DNA of 64,000 bases from Streptomyces sp. Tu6071 (GTDB lineage: Bacteria > Actinomycetota > Actinomycetes > Streptomycetales > Streptomycetaceae). Each line of letters starts with the position of its first letter. The first letter of the stretch is position 1. The stretch covers positions 7,123,445 through 7,187,444 of the forward strand of contig NZ_CM001165.1 in assembly GCF_000213055.1 (NCBI RefSeq), in the 5' to 3' direction. Below the pieces are notes generated by a model that was given only the letters and a program-made list of their open reading frames with translations, had not been told where the DNA came from and ran no database searches. A program made the position numbers and the translations under genes. Positions 42,971-51,152 of this stretch are shown here, one piece after another.

Positions 42971-43288
42971 TCAGATGTGCGGGACGTCCGCGGGGATGTC
43001 GTAGAACGTCGGGTGGCGGTACACCTTGTCGCCGCTCGGCGCGAAGAAGGGGTCCTTCTCGTCGGGCGCCGAGGCGGCGATGTCCTCGCTGCGCACCGCC
43101 CAGATCGAGACGCCCTCGTTGCGCCGCGTGTACAGGTCCCGCGCGTTGGTCAGCGCCATCCGGTCGTCGGCCGCGTGCAGCGAGCCGACGTGCACGTGGT
43201 TCAGGCCCCGCTTGCCCCGTACGAAGATCTCGTACAGCGGCCAGGAGTCCTTCGGTGCCGGCGTGCCCTGCTCGTCCGTCCCGCTCAT
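42971..43288 (-). CDS. paaB: Phenylacetyl-CoA epoxidase bridging subunit PaaB
   Basis: 105 aa from the ATG at 43288, overlapping paaA (ATGA). [20 protein letters not shown] is the family start, followed by [20 protein letters not shown] and [11 protein letters not shown]. PaaB links two PaaAC units in the epoxidase. A 63-bp gap separates it from paaC. Confidence 0.95.
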   Translation of the reverse strand: MSGTDEQGTPAPKDSWPLYEIFVRGKRGLNHVHVGSLHAADDRMALTNARDLYTRRNEGVSIWAVRSEDIAASAPDEKDPFFAPSGDKVYRHPTFYDIPADVPHI

Positions 43289-44268
43289 GCCGCGACCTCC
43301 GTCGTCTTCCCGCGGTCGCCCGCGTGCCGTGCCGCGTGTGCCGCGGCGGCCTCGCGCACCCAGGCGCCGTTCTCGTGCGCGGACCTGCGCCGCGCGACCC
43401 GTTCCGCGTTGCACGGGCCGTTGCCCGAGATGACCTGCTTCAGCTCCTCGAAGTCCGGGGTGCCGAAGTCGTGCCTGCCCCGCTCCTCGTTCCAGCGCAG
43501 CTCCGGGTCCGGGAGCGTGACGCCGAGGTGCTCCGCCTGCGGCACCGTCATGTCGACGAAGCGCTGACGCAGTTCGTCGTTGGAGTGCCGCTTGATGCGC
43601 CAGGCCATCGACTTCGCCGAGTGCGGCGAGTCGCCGTCGGGCGGCCCGAACATCATGAGCGAGGGCCACCACCAGCGGTCCACGGCCTCCTGCACCATGC
43701 GGCGCTGCGCCTCGGTGCCGCGCATCATCGTCATGAGGAGTTCGTAGCCCTGTCGCTGGTGGAAGGACTCCTCCTTGCACACGCGGATCATGGCGCGGGC
43801 GTACGGGCCGTAGCTGCACCGGCACAGCGGCACCTGGTTGCAGATCGCGGCGCCGTCCACGAACCAGCCGATGACACCGACGTCGGCGAAGGTCGGGGTC
43901 GGGTAGTTGAAGATCGAGGAGTACTTCTGGCGGCCCTCGATCAGCATCTCGGTCAGCTCGGCGCGGTCGGCGCCCAGCGTCTCGGCGGCGCTGTAGAGGT
44001 AGAGGCCGTGGCCCGCCTCGTCCTGCACCTTGGCGAAGAGGATCGACTTGCGGCGCAGCGAGGGCGCCTTCGTGATCCAGTCGCCCTCCGGCTGCATCCC
44101 GATGATCTCGGAGTGCGCGTGCTGGGCGATCTGGCGCACGAGCGTCCTGCGGTACGCCTCCGGCATCCAGTCGCGCGGTTCGACGCGCCGGTCCCGCGCG
44201 ATCGTCGCGTCGAAGTGGGCGCTCAGCTCTTCCTCGTGCGCGAGCGGGGTCGCGGTGGTCTCGGTCAT
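43285..44268 (-). CDS. paaA: Phenylacetyl-CoA epoxidase catalytic subunit PaaA
   Basis: 327 aa from the ATG at 44268 (GGAGGGG upstream). It is the di-iron oxygenase subunit that converts phenylacetyl-CoA to its ring-1,2-epoxide. Iron ligands are in the two EX2H-type helices: [20 protein letters not shown] and [17 protein letters not shown]. The characteristic [14 protein letters not shown] and [20 protein letters not shown] segments are present. It is 58 bp after the stop of the 3-hydroxyacyl-CoA dehydrogenase gene, probably in the same transcript. Confidence 0.96.
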   Translation of the reverse strand: MTETTATPLAHEEELSAHFDATIARDRRVEPRDWMPEAYRRTLVRQIAQHAHSEIIGMQPEGDWITKAPSLRRKSILFAKVQDEAGHGLYLYSAAETLGADRAELTEMLIEGRQKYSSIFNYPTPTFADVGVIGWFVDGAAICNQVPLCRCSYGPYARAMIRVCKEESFHQRQGYELLMTMMRGTEAQRRMVQEAVDRWWWPSLMMFGPPDGDSPHSAKSMAWRIKRHSNDELRQRFVDMTVPQAEHLGVTLPDPELRWNEERGRHDFGTPDFEELKQVISGNGPCNAERVARRRSAHENGAWVREAAAAHAARHAGDRGKTTEVAA

Positions 44269-44326
44269 CGCCCGCCCCTCCTTCCGGTAGCTGTCGTACG
44301 GGTCCTTGCCGGTCGCGCTGTCGCGT

Positions 44327-45187
44327 TCAGTCGTTCCACGTGTAGAAGCCCTGTCCGGTCGAGCGCCCCAGTTCGCCGCGCGCGACCTTCTCGCGCAGCA
44401 GCGCGGGCGGCGCGAACCGCTCGCCGAGCGTGCGGTGCAGGTACTCAGCGATCGCGAGCCGCACGTCGAGCCCCACGAGGTCGGTCAGGCGCAGCGGCCC
44501 CATCGGGTGCTTGTAGCCGAGGGTCATGGCGTCGTCGATCGCCTCCGGCGCGGCGACCCCTTCCTCGACCATGCGGATCGCCTCCAGGCCGAGCGCGACG
44601 CCGAGGCGGCTGCTCGCGAAGCCGGGCGAGTCCCTGACGACGACGTCCTTCTTGCCGAGCCCGGCGGTCCAGGCGAGCGCGAGGTCCACGACGGCCCGCT
44701 CGGTCGCCTCGGGGACGACCAGCTCGACGAGCGCGGAGGCGGGCACCGGGTTGAAGAAGTGCATCCCGAGGAAACGCCCGGGGCGCGCGAGCGAGGCCGA
44801 CAGCTCGGTGACGGACAGCGAGCTGGTGTTCGTCGCGAGGACGGTGTCCGCGCCGACCACCCGCTCGGCCGCCGCGAGGAGCTTCGCCTTGAGGCCCGCG
44901 TTCTCCGGTACGGCCTCGACGACGAGGTCCGCGTCGGCGGGGAGCCCGCCCACGTCGCCGACGAAGGCGAGCCGCCCGAGGATCTCCTCGGGCGCCGCGG
45001 GCAGCAGCGCGCGCCGCGCGGCGCGCTCCAGGGAGCCCGCGACGCGCTCGCGCACCTTCGCCGCCGCCGCCTCGTCCTGCTCCACGACCGTCACGGCCGC
45101 GCCCGCCGTGGCGAAGGACTGCGCGATGCCCGCGCCCATCCGCCCGCCACCGATGACCCCGGCCCGCCGGGGCACTGCCGCGCTCAT
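44327..45187 (-). CDS. 3-hydroxyacyl-CoA dehydrogenase (PaaH-like)
   Basis: 286 aa from the ATG at 45187, overlapping the enoyl-CoA hydratase stop. The NAD-binding motif is [20 protein letters not shown]. The substrate and catalytic motif is [17 protein letters not shown] with the catalytic His, and the rest of the C-domain ([20 protein letters not shown]) is standard. In the paa pathway it would oxidise 3-hydroxyadipyl-CoA to 3-oxoadipyl-CoA. A generic role in 3-hydroxybutyryl-CoA oxidation cannot be excluded without the operon context. Confidence 0.93.
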   Translation of the reverse strand: MSAAVPRRAGVIGGGRMGAGIAQSFATAGAAVTVVEQDEAAAAKVRERVAGSLERAARRALLPAAPEEILGRLAFVGDVGGLPADADLVVEAVPENAGLKAKLLAAAERVVGADTVLATNTSSLSVTELSASLARPGRFLGMHFFNPVPASALVELVVPEATERAVVDLALAWTAGLGKKDVVVRDSPGFASSRLGVALGLEAIRMVEEGVAAPEAIDDAMTLGYKHPMGPLRLTDLVGLDVRLAIAEYLHRTLGERFAPPALLREKVARGELGRSTGQGFYTWND

Positions 45188-46044
45188 GCCCGGCCCTCCG
45201 TCCGCTCGCTGTCGGCCCCCGGCGTGCCGGAGCCCTTGTTCCCGGTGTTCCCGCCGCTCGCTCCCCGGTCCCGCTTGCGGTCCAGGAATCTCGTCATGCG
45301 GTCCTTCTTGTCCTGCCCCTCGAACAGCACGGCCTGCGCGAGGTCGTCGGCGACCGGGTGCGCCCCGGGCGCGTCCACGACGAGCTTCGTCAGGCGCAGC
45401 GCCGTCGCCGAGGACTTCGCCATCCGGTCGAGCACCGCGTGCGCCTCGTCGAGGAGCTTTTCGGCCGGTACGACGTCCATGACGAGCCCGCACGCGAGCG
45501 CCGCCCGCGCGTCCAGGGTGCGCCCGGCGAGCAGGACCTGCTTGGCGACCGACTCGCCGACCAGCTCGGGCAGCCGCCAGGCGGCCCCCGCGGCGGCGAG
45601 GATGCCGAGCCCCGGCTCCGGGTTCCCGAAGGCGGCGTCCGGCCCCGCGAGGCGCAGGTCGCACGCGTAGCTCAGCTCGGCGCCCCCGCCGAGCGCCCAG
45701 CCGTCCACGGCGGCCAGCGTCGGCATCGGCAGCCTGCGCACCCGCTCGAAGAGCCGGCTGTTGATGCCCTGGAATGCCTGGTCCCGGCCCCGTCCGAGGA
45801 GTTCCGCGATGTCCGCGCCGCCCGCGAAGGAGCCCCCGGCGCCGGTCAGGAGCAGCATCCGCGGGTGCTCCTCCAGCCACGCGCACACGGCGTGCAGCTC
45901 GCGGATCATGAGCCCGCTGATCGCGTTGCGCGCCTCGGGGCGGTCGAGCGTCACCACCACGCGGTCCTCGCGCACCTCGACGGCGAGCGTCGCGAAGGAA
46001 CGCGCCGCGAGGTCTTCGTACGAGAGGTCGTCCACCGCGCTCAC
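45184..46044 (-). CDS. Enoyl-CoA hydratase/isomerase (PaaF/PaaG-like)
   Basis: 286 aa from the GTG at 46044, overlapping the thiolase stop (GTGA). The crotonase oxyanion hole is SFAGGADIAELLGRGRD and DGWALGGGAELSYACDLRLA. Both catalytic acids expected for hydratases are present: E in GGGAELSYACD and E in FGNPEPGLGI. The C-terminal tail (KRDRGASGGNTGNKGSGTPG) is low complexity. In this cluster it would hydrate 2,3-dehydroadipyl-CoA, or isomerise the epoxide as PaaG does; the sequence does not decide. Confidence 0.92.
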   Translation of the reverse strand: MSAVDDLSYEDLAARSFATLAVEVREDRVVVTLDRPEARNAISGLMIRELHAVCAWLEEHPRMLLLTGAGGSFAGGADIAELLGRGRDQAFQGINSRLFERVRRLPMPTLAAVDGWALGGGAELSYACDLRLAGPDAAFGNPEPGLGILAAAGAAWRLPELVGESVAKQVLLAGRTLDARAALACGLVMDVVPAEKLLDEAHAVLDRMAKSSATALRLTKLVVDAPGAHPVADDLAQAVLFEGQDKKDRMTRFLDRKRDRGASGGNTGNKGSGTPGADSERTEGRA

Positions 46045-47252
46045 ACCCGCTCCACGAGCATCGCGACCCCCTGGCCGACGCCCACGCACAGCGTCGCGAG
46101 GCCCTTCGCGGCGCCCTCGCGCTCCATGCGGCCCAGGAGGGTCAGCAGGATGCGGGAGCCGGAGCAGCCGAGCGGGTGGCCGAGCGCGATCGCGCCGCCG
46201 TCCGCGTTGACGACCGCGTCGTCCAGGCCGAGCCGGTCGATGACGCCGATCGCCTGGGCGGCGAACGCCTCGTTCAGCTCGACGGCCCCGAGATCGCCCA
46301 CCGACCAGCCCGCCCGGTCGAGCGCCTTGCGCGTCGCGGGCACCGGGCCGAGGCCCATGAGGTGCGGCTCGACCCCGGCCGAGGCCGAGCCGACGATACG
46401 GGCGCGCGGCGTCAGCCCGTACCGCTCCACGGCCGCCGCGCTCGCCACGACGAGCGCCGAGGCGCCGTCCGAGAGCGGCGAGGCGGAACCGGCCGTCACG
46501 ATGCCGTCGGCGCGGAAGACCGTACGGAGCGTGCCGAGCTTCTCCATCGAGGAGCCCGGGCGCGGCCCCTCGTCCCGCGTGACCTCGCCGTCCTTGACCG
46601 GCACGGCGACGATCTCGCGGTCGAAGCGCCCGGCCTCCCGCGCCGCGACGGCCCGCTGGTGGCTGCGCAGCGCGAAGGCGTCGGACTGCTCGCGGGTCGT
46701 CCCGTCGAGCGCGGCGACCTCCTCGGCCGTCTCGCCCATGCTGAGCGTCGTACGGAGCTCGCCGGGGCCCGCGGCGCGGTCGGCGGCGGTGAAGCGCGGG
46801 TTGGTGAAGCGCCAGCCGAGCGAGGTGTCGAAGACCTCGCCGGGCTTCGCCCACGGCGTCCCCGGCTTCGCCATGACCCACGGGGCGCGGGTCATCGACT
46901 CGACGCCGCCCGCGACGGCGATCTCCGCCTCCCCGGCGCGGATCGCCTGCGCGGCCGAGGCGACCGCCGTGAGCCCCGAGGCGCACAGCCGGTTGACGGT
47001 GTACCCGGGCACGGTGTGCGGCAGGCCCGCGAGGAGCACCGCCATGCGGGCCACGTCGCGGTTGTCCTCACCGGCCTGGTTGGCGGCGCCGAGGATCACC
47101 TCGTCGATCGCCTCGGCGGGCACCCCGGCCCGCCGCACCGCCTCGCCGACGACGAGCGCCGCGAGGTCGTCGGGACGGACGGAGGCGAGCGCGCCGCCGT
47201 AGCGGCCCTGCGGGGTGCGGGCCCCGTCGATCAGGTAGACGTCCTCAGGCAC
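46041..47252 (-). CDS. Acetyl-CoA acyltransferase / 3-oxoadipyl-CoA thiolase (PaaJ-like)
   Basis: 403 aa from the ATG at 47252, 8 bases inside paaN. The thiolase active-site Cys is in NRLCASGLTAVASAAQAI, the conserved NEAFA follows, then GGAIALGHPLGCSG with the His and the second Cys in TLCVGVGQGVAM. It cleaves 3-oxoadipyl-CoA to succinyl-CoA and acetyl-CoA. The start motif (DVYLIDGARTPQGRYGGALA) fits the beta-ketoadipyl-CoA subfamily. Confidence 0.94.
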   Translation of the reverse strand: MPEDVYLIDGARTPQGRYGGALASVRPDDLAALVVGEAVRRAGVPAEAIDEVILGAANQAGEDNRDVARMAVLLAGLPHTVPGYTVNRLCASGLTAVASAAQAIRAGEAEIAVAGGVESMTRAPWVMAKPGTPWAKPGEVFDTSLGWRFTNPRFTAADRAAGPGELRTTLSMGETAEEVAALDGTTREQSDAFALRSHQRAVAAREAGRFDREIVAVPVKDGEVTRDEGPRPGSSMEKLGTLRTVFRADGIVTAGSASPLSDGASALVVASAAAVERYGLTPRARIVGSASAGVEPHLMGLGPVPATRKALDRAGWSVGDLGAVELNEAFAAQAIGVIDRLGLDDAVVNADGGAIALGHPLGCSGSRILLTLLGRMEREGAAKGLATLCVGVGQGVAMLVERV

Positions 47253-48960
47253 CGGTGGCCTCCTGCGTTGCGACCGCCGGGCGGCGGGACTGGAGCACCG
47301 CGAAGCGCCCGGTGACGAAGGCCCAGTCGCTGAGGGTCGCCGACGCGGCGGGGTTGGCCTGCGAGCCGTGGTAGTCGCTGAACGCGGCGGTCTGGTTGAC
47401 GAAGACCTGCCCGGTGAAGTTCTCGGCGAGGTGGACGCCCGCGTCGAGCGCGGCCTCGCGGGTCGCCTCCAGGACCTCCTCGTCGGTGGAGTGCACGCTC
47501 GCGGTCAGCGCGCCGTGCGCCGCGACCGTCTCGCGCAGCAGCTCGACGGCCCGCGCGGTGGAATCGGTCGCGATGACGAAGGAGATCGGCCCGAACCACT
47601 CGGTGCGGTAGGTCTCCGCGTCCCGGTCGGCGTCGAGCACCGCCACGAGCGGCGTGCGCAACACGGCCTCGGGGTACTCCGGGTGGGCCAGGGGCTCGCC
47701 GCCGAACTGCGTGCCACCGAGGGCGCGGGCCTTGTCGACGCGTGCGCGCACGGCCTCGCCGGTGAGCGCGCCGAGCGTCCCCGCGGCCCGCTGCGGGTCG
47801 CCGAGGAGCTTGCCGAGCGCGTCGGCGAGGTCGGCGGCGAAGACCTCGGGCGTCTTGACGCCCTGGTCGGTCGCGAGGCCCTCGCGCGGTACGTACAGGT
47901 TCTGCGGGGTCGTGCACATCTGGCCGCTGTAGAGCGACAGCGAGAACGCCAGGTTGCGCAGCAGGCCCTTGTAGTCGGCGGTCGAGTCGAGGACGACGGT
48001 GTTGAGGCCCGCCTTCTCGGTGTGCACGGCGGCCTGGCGGGCGTTCTGCTCCAGCCAGTCGCCGAAGCCGGTCGAACCGGTGAAGTCGATGATCCGCACG
48101 TCGGGGTCGGTCGCGAGTGTCGCCGCGACGCGGTCCTCGGGAGCCTCGGCGGCGAGCAGCACGGTGTTCGGGTCGAACCCGGCCTCGGCGAGCACGTCGC
48201 GGGCGACGCGGACGCTCAGCGCGAGCGGCAGCACGGCGGCCGGGTGCGGCTTGACGACGACCGGGTTGCCGGTGACGAGGCTCGCGAAGAGCCCCGGGTA
48301 GCCGTTCCACGTCGGGAAGGTGTTGCACGCGATGAGCAGCGAGACGCCGCGCCCGACGGGCGTGAACGTCTTCTCCAGGGTCAGCGGCTCGCCCTTGCGC
48401 GTCGGCTTCGCCCACGTCGCCGCGGCGGGCGCCTGCCGCTGCGCCGTCCAGGCGTACGCGACGGCTTCGAGCCCGCGGTCCTGCGCGTTCGCGCCACCGG
48501 CCTGGAAGGCCATGACGAAGGGCTGCCCGGTCGTGTGGTGCACCGCGTGCGCCATCTGGAAGCTCGCCGCGTTGAGCCGCGCGAGGATCTCCGCCGCGAC
48601 CCCGGCCCGCGTGTCGGGGCTCGTACGGCGCCAGGCGCGGCCCGCCGCCTTCGCGGTCGCCACCGCCTCGCGCGGGTCGAGCCGCGGGTACGTGACGCCG
48701 AGCCGCGGCCCGTACGGGGAGACCTCGCCGCCCACGGCCCCCGCCTCGCCCGGGTGGCCCGGCAGCGCGAAGGGCCGGTCGAGCAGGTCGCGGAAGGCGC
48801 GCTCGCCGGCCTCGGGGGCCTCCTCGCCGTAGACGGACTTGCTCGGCGACTCGGGGTAGGCCGAGTGGAAACCGCGCGTGGCGATCGCCTCGGCGGCAGC
48901 GCGGAGCAGACCCTCGTGACGTGCGAAGAAATCGGTCCTGGCAGTGGCGGGAGAAGACAT
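47245..48960 (-). CDS. paaN: Phenylacetate degradation aldehyde dehydrogenase PaaN
   Basis: 571 aa from the ATG at 48960. It belongs to the aldehyde-dehydrogenase superfamily, with NTFPTWNGYPGLFASLVTGN, FTGSTGFGDWLE and the active-site Cys in SGQMCTTPQNLYVP. The length and the fused N-terminal region match the actinobacterial PaaN family rather than two-domain PaaZ, since no MaoC hydratase domain is present. It oxidises a ring-opened aldehyde intermediate. It is the first gene of the minus-strand cluster, and the PaaR-like box lies about 55 bp upstream. Confidence 0.93.
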   Translation of the reverse strand: MSSPATARTDFFARHEGLLRAAAEAIATRGFHSAYPESPSKSVYGEEAPEAGERAFRDLLDRPFALPGHPGEAGAVGGEVSPYGPRLGVTYPRLDPREAVATAKAAGRAWRRTSPDTRAGVAAEILARLNAASFQMAHAVHHTTGQPFVMAFQAGGANAQDRGLEAVAYAWTAQRQAPAAATWAKPTRKGEPLTLEKTFTPVGRGVSLLIACNTFPTWNGYPGLFASLVTGNPVVVKPHPAAVLPLALSVRVARDVLAEAGFDPNTVLLAAEAPEDRVAATLATDPDVRIIDFTGSTGFGDWLEQNARQAAVHTEKAGLNTVVLDSTADYKGLLRNLAFSLSLYSGQMCTTPQNLYVPREGLATDQGVKTPEVFAADLADALGKLLGDPQRAAGTLGALTGEAVRARVDKARALGGTQFGGEPLAHPEYPEAVLRTPLVAVLDADRDAETYRTEWFGPISFVIATDSTARAVELLRETVAAHGALTASVHSTDEEVLEATREAALDAGVHLAENFTGQVFVNQTAAFSDYHGSQANPAASATLSDWAFVTGRFAVLQSRRPAVATQEATGA

Positions 48961-49010
48961 GGGACCCCTTGACAGGCGAATCGGATGCTGAATTACTGAC
49001 CCGGTCGAAA

Positions 49011-49032
49011 GCTAACCGAATGTTCGGTCGGG
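49011..49032. promoter_or_regulatory. PaaR-like operator between paaN and paaI
   Basis: The sequence GCTAACCGAATGTTCGGTCG has the perfect ACCGAA-TG-TTCGGT dyad (49015-49028). It follows the actinobacterial PaaR site pattern (ACT-N-ACCG-N2-CG-N2-CGGT-N-AGT known from Corynebacterium) at most positions. It sits centrally between the divergent paaN and paaI promoters. Confidence 0.7.
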
Positions 49033-49054
49033 CAGCAAGGGTGGTGAGCGCCAC

Positions 49055-49546
49055 ATGGGACGTGGCAGTGACACGAAGCCGGTCGAGGCGCACAATGCGG
49101 GAGCGGCCGAGCCGACCGGTCCCGCCGGGCCCGGGACGGGCCCGGAACACGCCATGTGGGAGAGGGACAGGGCTTCTCAGGGCCTGGGCATGGAGCTGCT
49201 GTCCTCGGGGGACGGCACCGCCAGGGTCCGGATGGAGATCACCGGCGCCATGGTCAACGGGCACGGCGTCGCCCACGGCGGCTTTCTCTTCACCCTCGCC
49301 GACACGGCCTTCGCCGTCGCCTGCAACTCCCGCGGTCCGGTGACCGTCGGGGCCGGCGCCGACATCGATTTCGTGGCACCGGCGTTCGAGGGCGACGTCC
49401 TCGTCGCCGAGGCGAGGGAGCGCACCCGGTTCGGCCGCAGCGGTCTGTACGACGTGCGTATCGAGCGCGACGACCCCCGGCACACCGTCGTCGTGGAGTT
49501 CCGCGGTCGCAGCCGTGTGATCCGAGGCGTGGAGGAACAAGCATGA
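49055..49546 (+). CDS. paaI: Hydroxyphenylacetyl-CoA thioesterase PaaI
   Basis: 163 aa from the ATG at 49055, with GGTGAG 5 bases upstream. The hotdog-fold motif is VNGHGVAHGGFLFTLADTAF, with AVACNSRG and the following VTVGAGADIDFVAPAFEGDV strand. PaaI releases CoA from phenylacetyl-CoA derivatives that would otherwise sequester CoA. A Pro/Gly-rich N-terminal 30 residues precede the domain and may be non-structured. It overlaps paaK by 4 bases (ATGA). Confidence 0.94.
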   Translation: MGRGSDTKPVEAHNAGAAEPTGPAGPGTGPEHAMWERDRASQGLGMELLSSGDGTARVRMEITGAMVNGHGVAHGGFLFTLADTAFAVACNSRGPVTVGAGADIDFVAPAFEGDVLVAEARERTRFGRSGLYDVRIERDDPRHTVVVEFRGRSRVIRGVEEQA

Positions 49547-50928
49547 CAACCACTGAGGCCGGAACGACGGAGTCCTGGCCCGAGGAGCAGCCGCACACCG
49601 CCCCGGGCACCCGCCCGGCGCGCTTCGGGGAACCGCTCCCCGACGAGCTGCGCGACCCGGCCGAGAAGCTCGGCCGCGAGGAGATCCGCGCCCTCCAGCT
49701 GGAGCGGCTGCGCGCAACCCTCGACCACGCCTACGCGAACGTGCCGCTGTACCGCCGCAAGTTCGACGAGGCGGGGGTGCGCCCCGAGGACCTGCGCACC
49801 CTGGAGGACATCGCCCGCTTCCCGTACACGACGAAGGCGGACCTGCGCGAGACGTACCCCTTCGGGATGTTCGCCGTCCCGCGCGAGAGGGTCCGCAGGC
49901 TGCACGCCTCCAGCGGCACCACCGGGCGCCCCACCGTCGTCGGCTACACCGACGGCGACCTGAGCAACTGGGCCGACCTCGTCGCCCGCTCGCTGCGCGC
50001 CGCCGGGGCCCGCCCCGGGGACCGCGTGCACGTCAGCTACGGCTACGGGCTGTTCACCGGCGGCCTCGGCGCGCACTACGGCGTCGAGCGGGCCGGCTGC
50101 ACCGTCATCCCCGCCTCCGGCGGCCAGACCGCCAGGCAGGTCCAGCTCATCCAGGACTTCGAGCCCGACCTCATCATGGTCACGCCCTCCTACATGCTCA
50201 CGCTGCTCGACGAGTTCGAGCGCCAGGGCGTCGACCCGCGCTCCACGAAGCTGCGCGCGGGCGTCTTCGGCGCCGAGCCGTGGACCGAGGAGATGCGCCG
50301 CGAGATCGAGGACCGCATGGGCATCCACGCGGTCGACATCTACGGACTCTCCGAGGTCATGGGGCCCGGTGTCGCGAGCGAGTGCGCCGAGACGAAGGAC
50401 GGCCTGCACATCTGGGAGGACCAGTTCCTGCCCGAGGTCGTCGACCCGATCACCGACGAGGTGCTGCCCGACGGCACCTCCGGCGAGCTGGTCTTCACCT
50501 CGCTCACCAAGGAAGCCCTCCCGATCATCCGCTACCGCACCCGCGACCTCACCCGCCTCCTGCCCGGCACCGCGCGGCCGGGGATGCGGCGCATGGAGAA
50601 GGTCACCGGGCGCTGCGACGACATGATCATCCTGCGCGGCGTGAACCTCTTCCCGAGCCAGATCGAGGAGATCCTGCTCCGCGTCCCGGCGCTCGCCCCG
50701 CACTTCCAGATCCACCTGGGACGCCGCGGTCGCATGGACCACCTCACGGTCCGCGTCGAGGCCCGCCAGGACTCGGGCCCCGAGGCCCGCGAGGCCGCGG
50801 CGGCCGTCGTCCTCCAGCAGATCAAGGACACGATCGGCGTCAGCGTCGGCATCGAGGTCGTCGACCCCGACACCCTGGAACGCTCGGTCGGCAAGATCAA
50901 GCGGATCATGGACGAGCGCGGCAAGTAG
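49543..50928 (+). CDS. paaK: Phenylacetate-CoA ligase PaaK
   Basis: 461 aa from the ATG at 49543. The AMP-forming core is LHASSGTTGRPTVVGYT (P-loop), YGYGLFTGGLGAHYGVERAG, IYGLSEVMGPGVASEC and the hinge MIILRGVNLFPSQIEEILL, ending at GKIKRIMDERGK with the conserved Lys. It activates phenylacetate with CoA and ATP, the first step of the pathway. It is co-transcribed with paaI and ends at a strong terminator. Confidence 0.96.
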   Translation: MTTTEAGTTESWPEEQPHTAPGTRPARFGEPLPDELRDPAEKLGREEIRALQLERLRATLDHAYANVPLYRRKFDEAGVRPEDLRTLEDIARFPYTTKADLRETYPFGMFAVPRERVRRLHASSGTTGRPTVVGYTDGDLSNWADLVARSLRAAGARPGDRVHVSYGYGLFTGGLGAHYGVERAGCTVIPASGGQTARQVQLIQDFEPDLIMVTPSYMLTLLDEFERQGVDPRSTKLRAGVFGAEPWTEEMRREIEDRMGIHAVDIYGLSEVMGPGVASECAETKDGLHIWEDQFLPEVVDPITDEVLPDGTSGELVFTSLTKEALPIIRYRTRDLTRLLPGTARPGMRRMEKVTGRCDDMIILRGVNLFPSQIEEILLRVPALAPHFQIHLGRRGRMDHLTVRVEARQDSGPEAREAAAAVVLQQIKDTIGVSVGIEVVDPDTLERSVGKIKRIMDERGK

Positions 50929-50937
50929 CGGCGCGAC

Positions 50938-50963
50938 GGGCCCCGCCTTCCGGGGCGGGGCCC
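50938..50963 (+). terminator. Terminator after paaK
   Basis: GGGCCCCGCC (50938-50947) pairs with GGCGGGGCCC (50954-50963) around a 6-base loop, 10 bases after the paaK stop. Confidence 0.88.
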
Positions 50964-51152
50964 GCACCGACGCGCGACATCCGGCCCGTCCGGCGATCGA
51001 GGAGCGGAGCGCGGGGGTGGCGCCCCGCAAAGGGCCCACCCCGCACACGGGGCGCCCGCGCGATGTGATGTACGCCTCACTCGTACAACCCCACGCCCGT
51101 GCGAACGTCTGACTCCCGGACACCTGTGCACGACCAAGGGGGAGGCCCGCGC

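Noticed and set aside
47245..48960. PaaZ (bifunctional aldehyde dehydrogenase-hydratase)
   Set aside because: The protein has no MaoC-like hydratase domain and has the length and start of the PaaN family.
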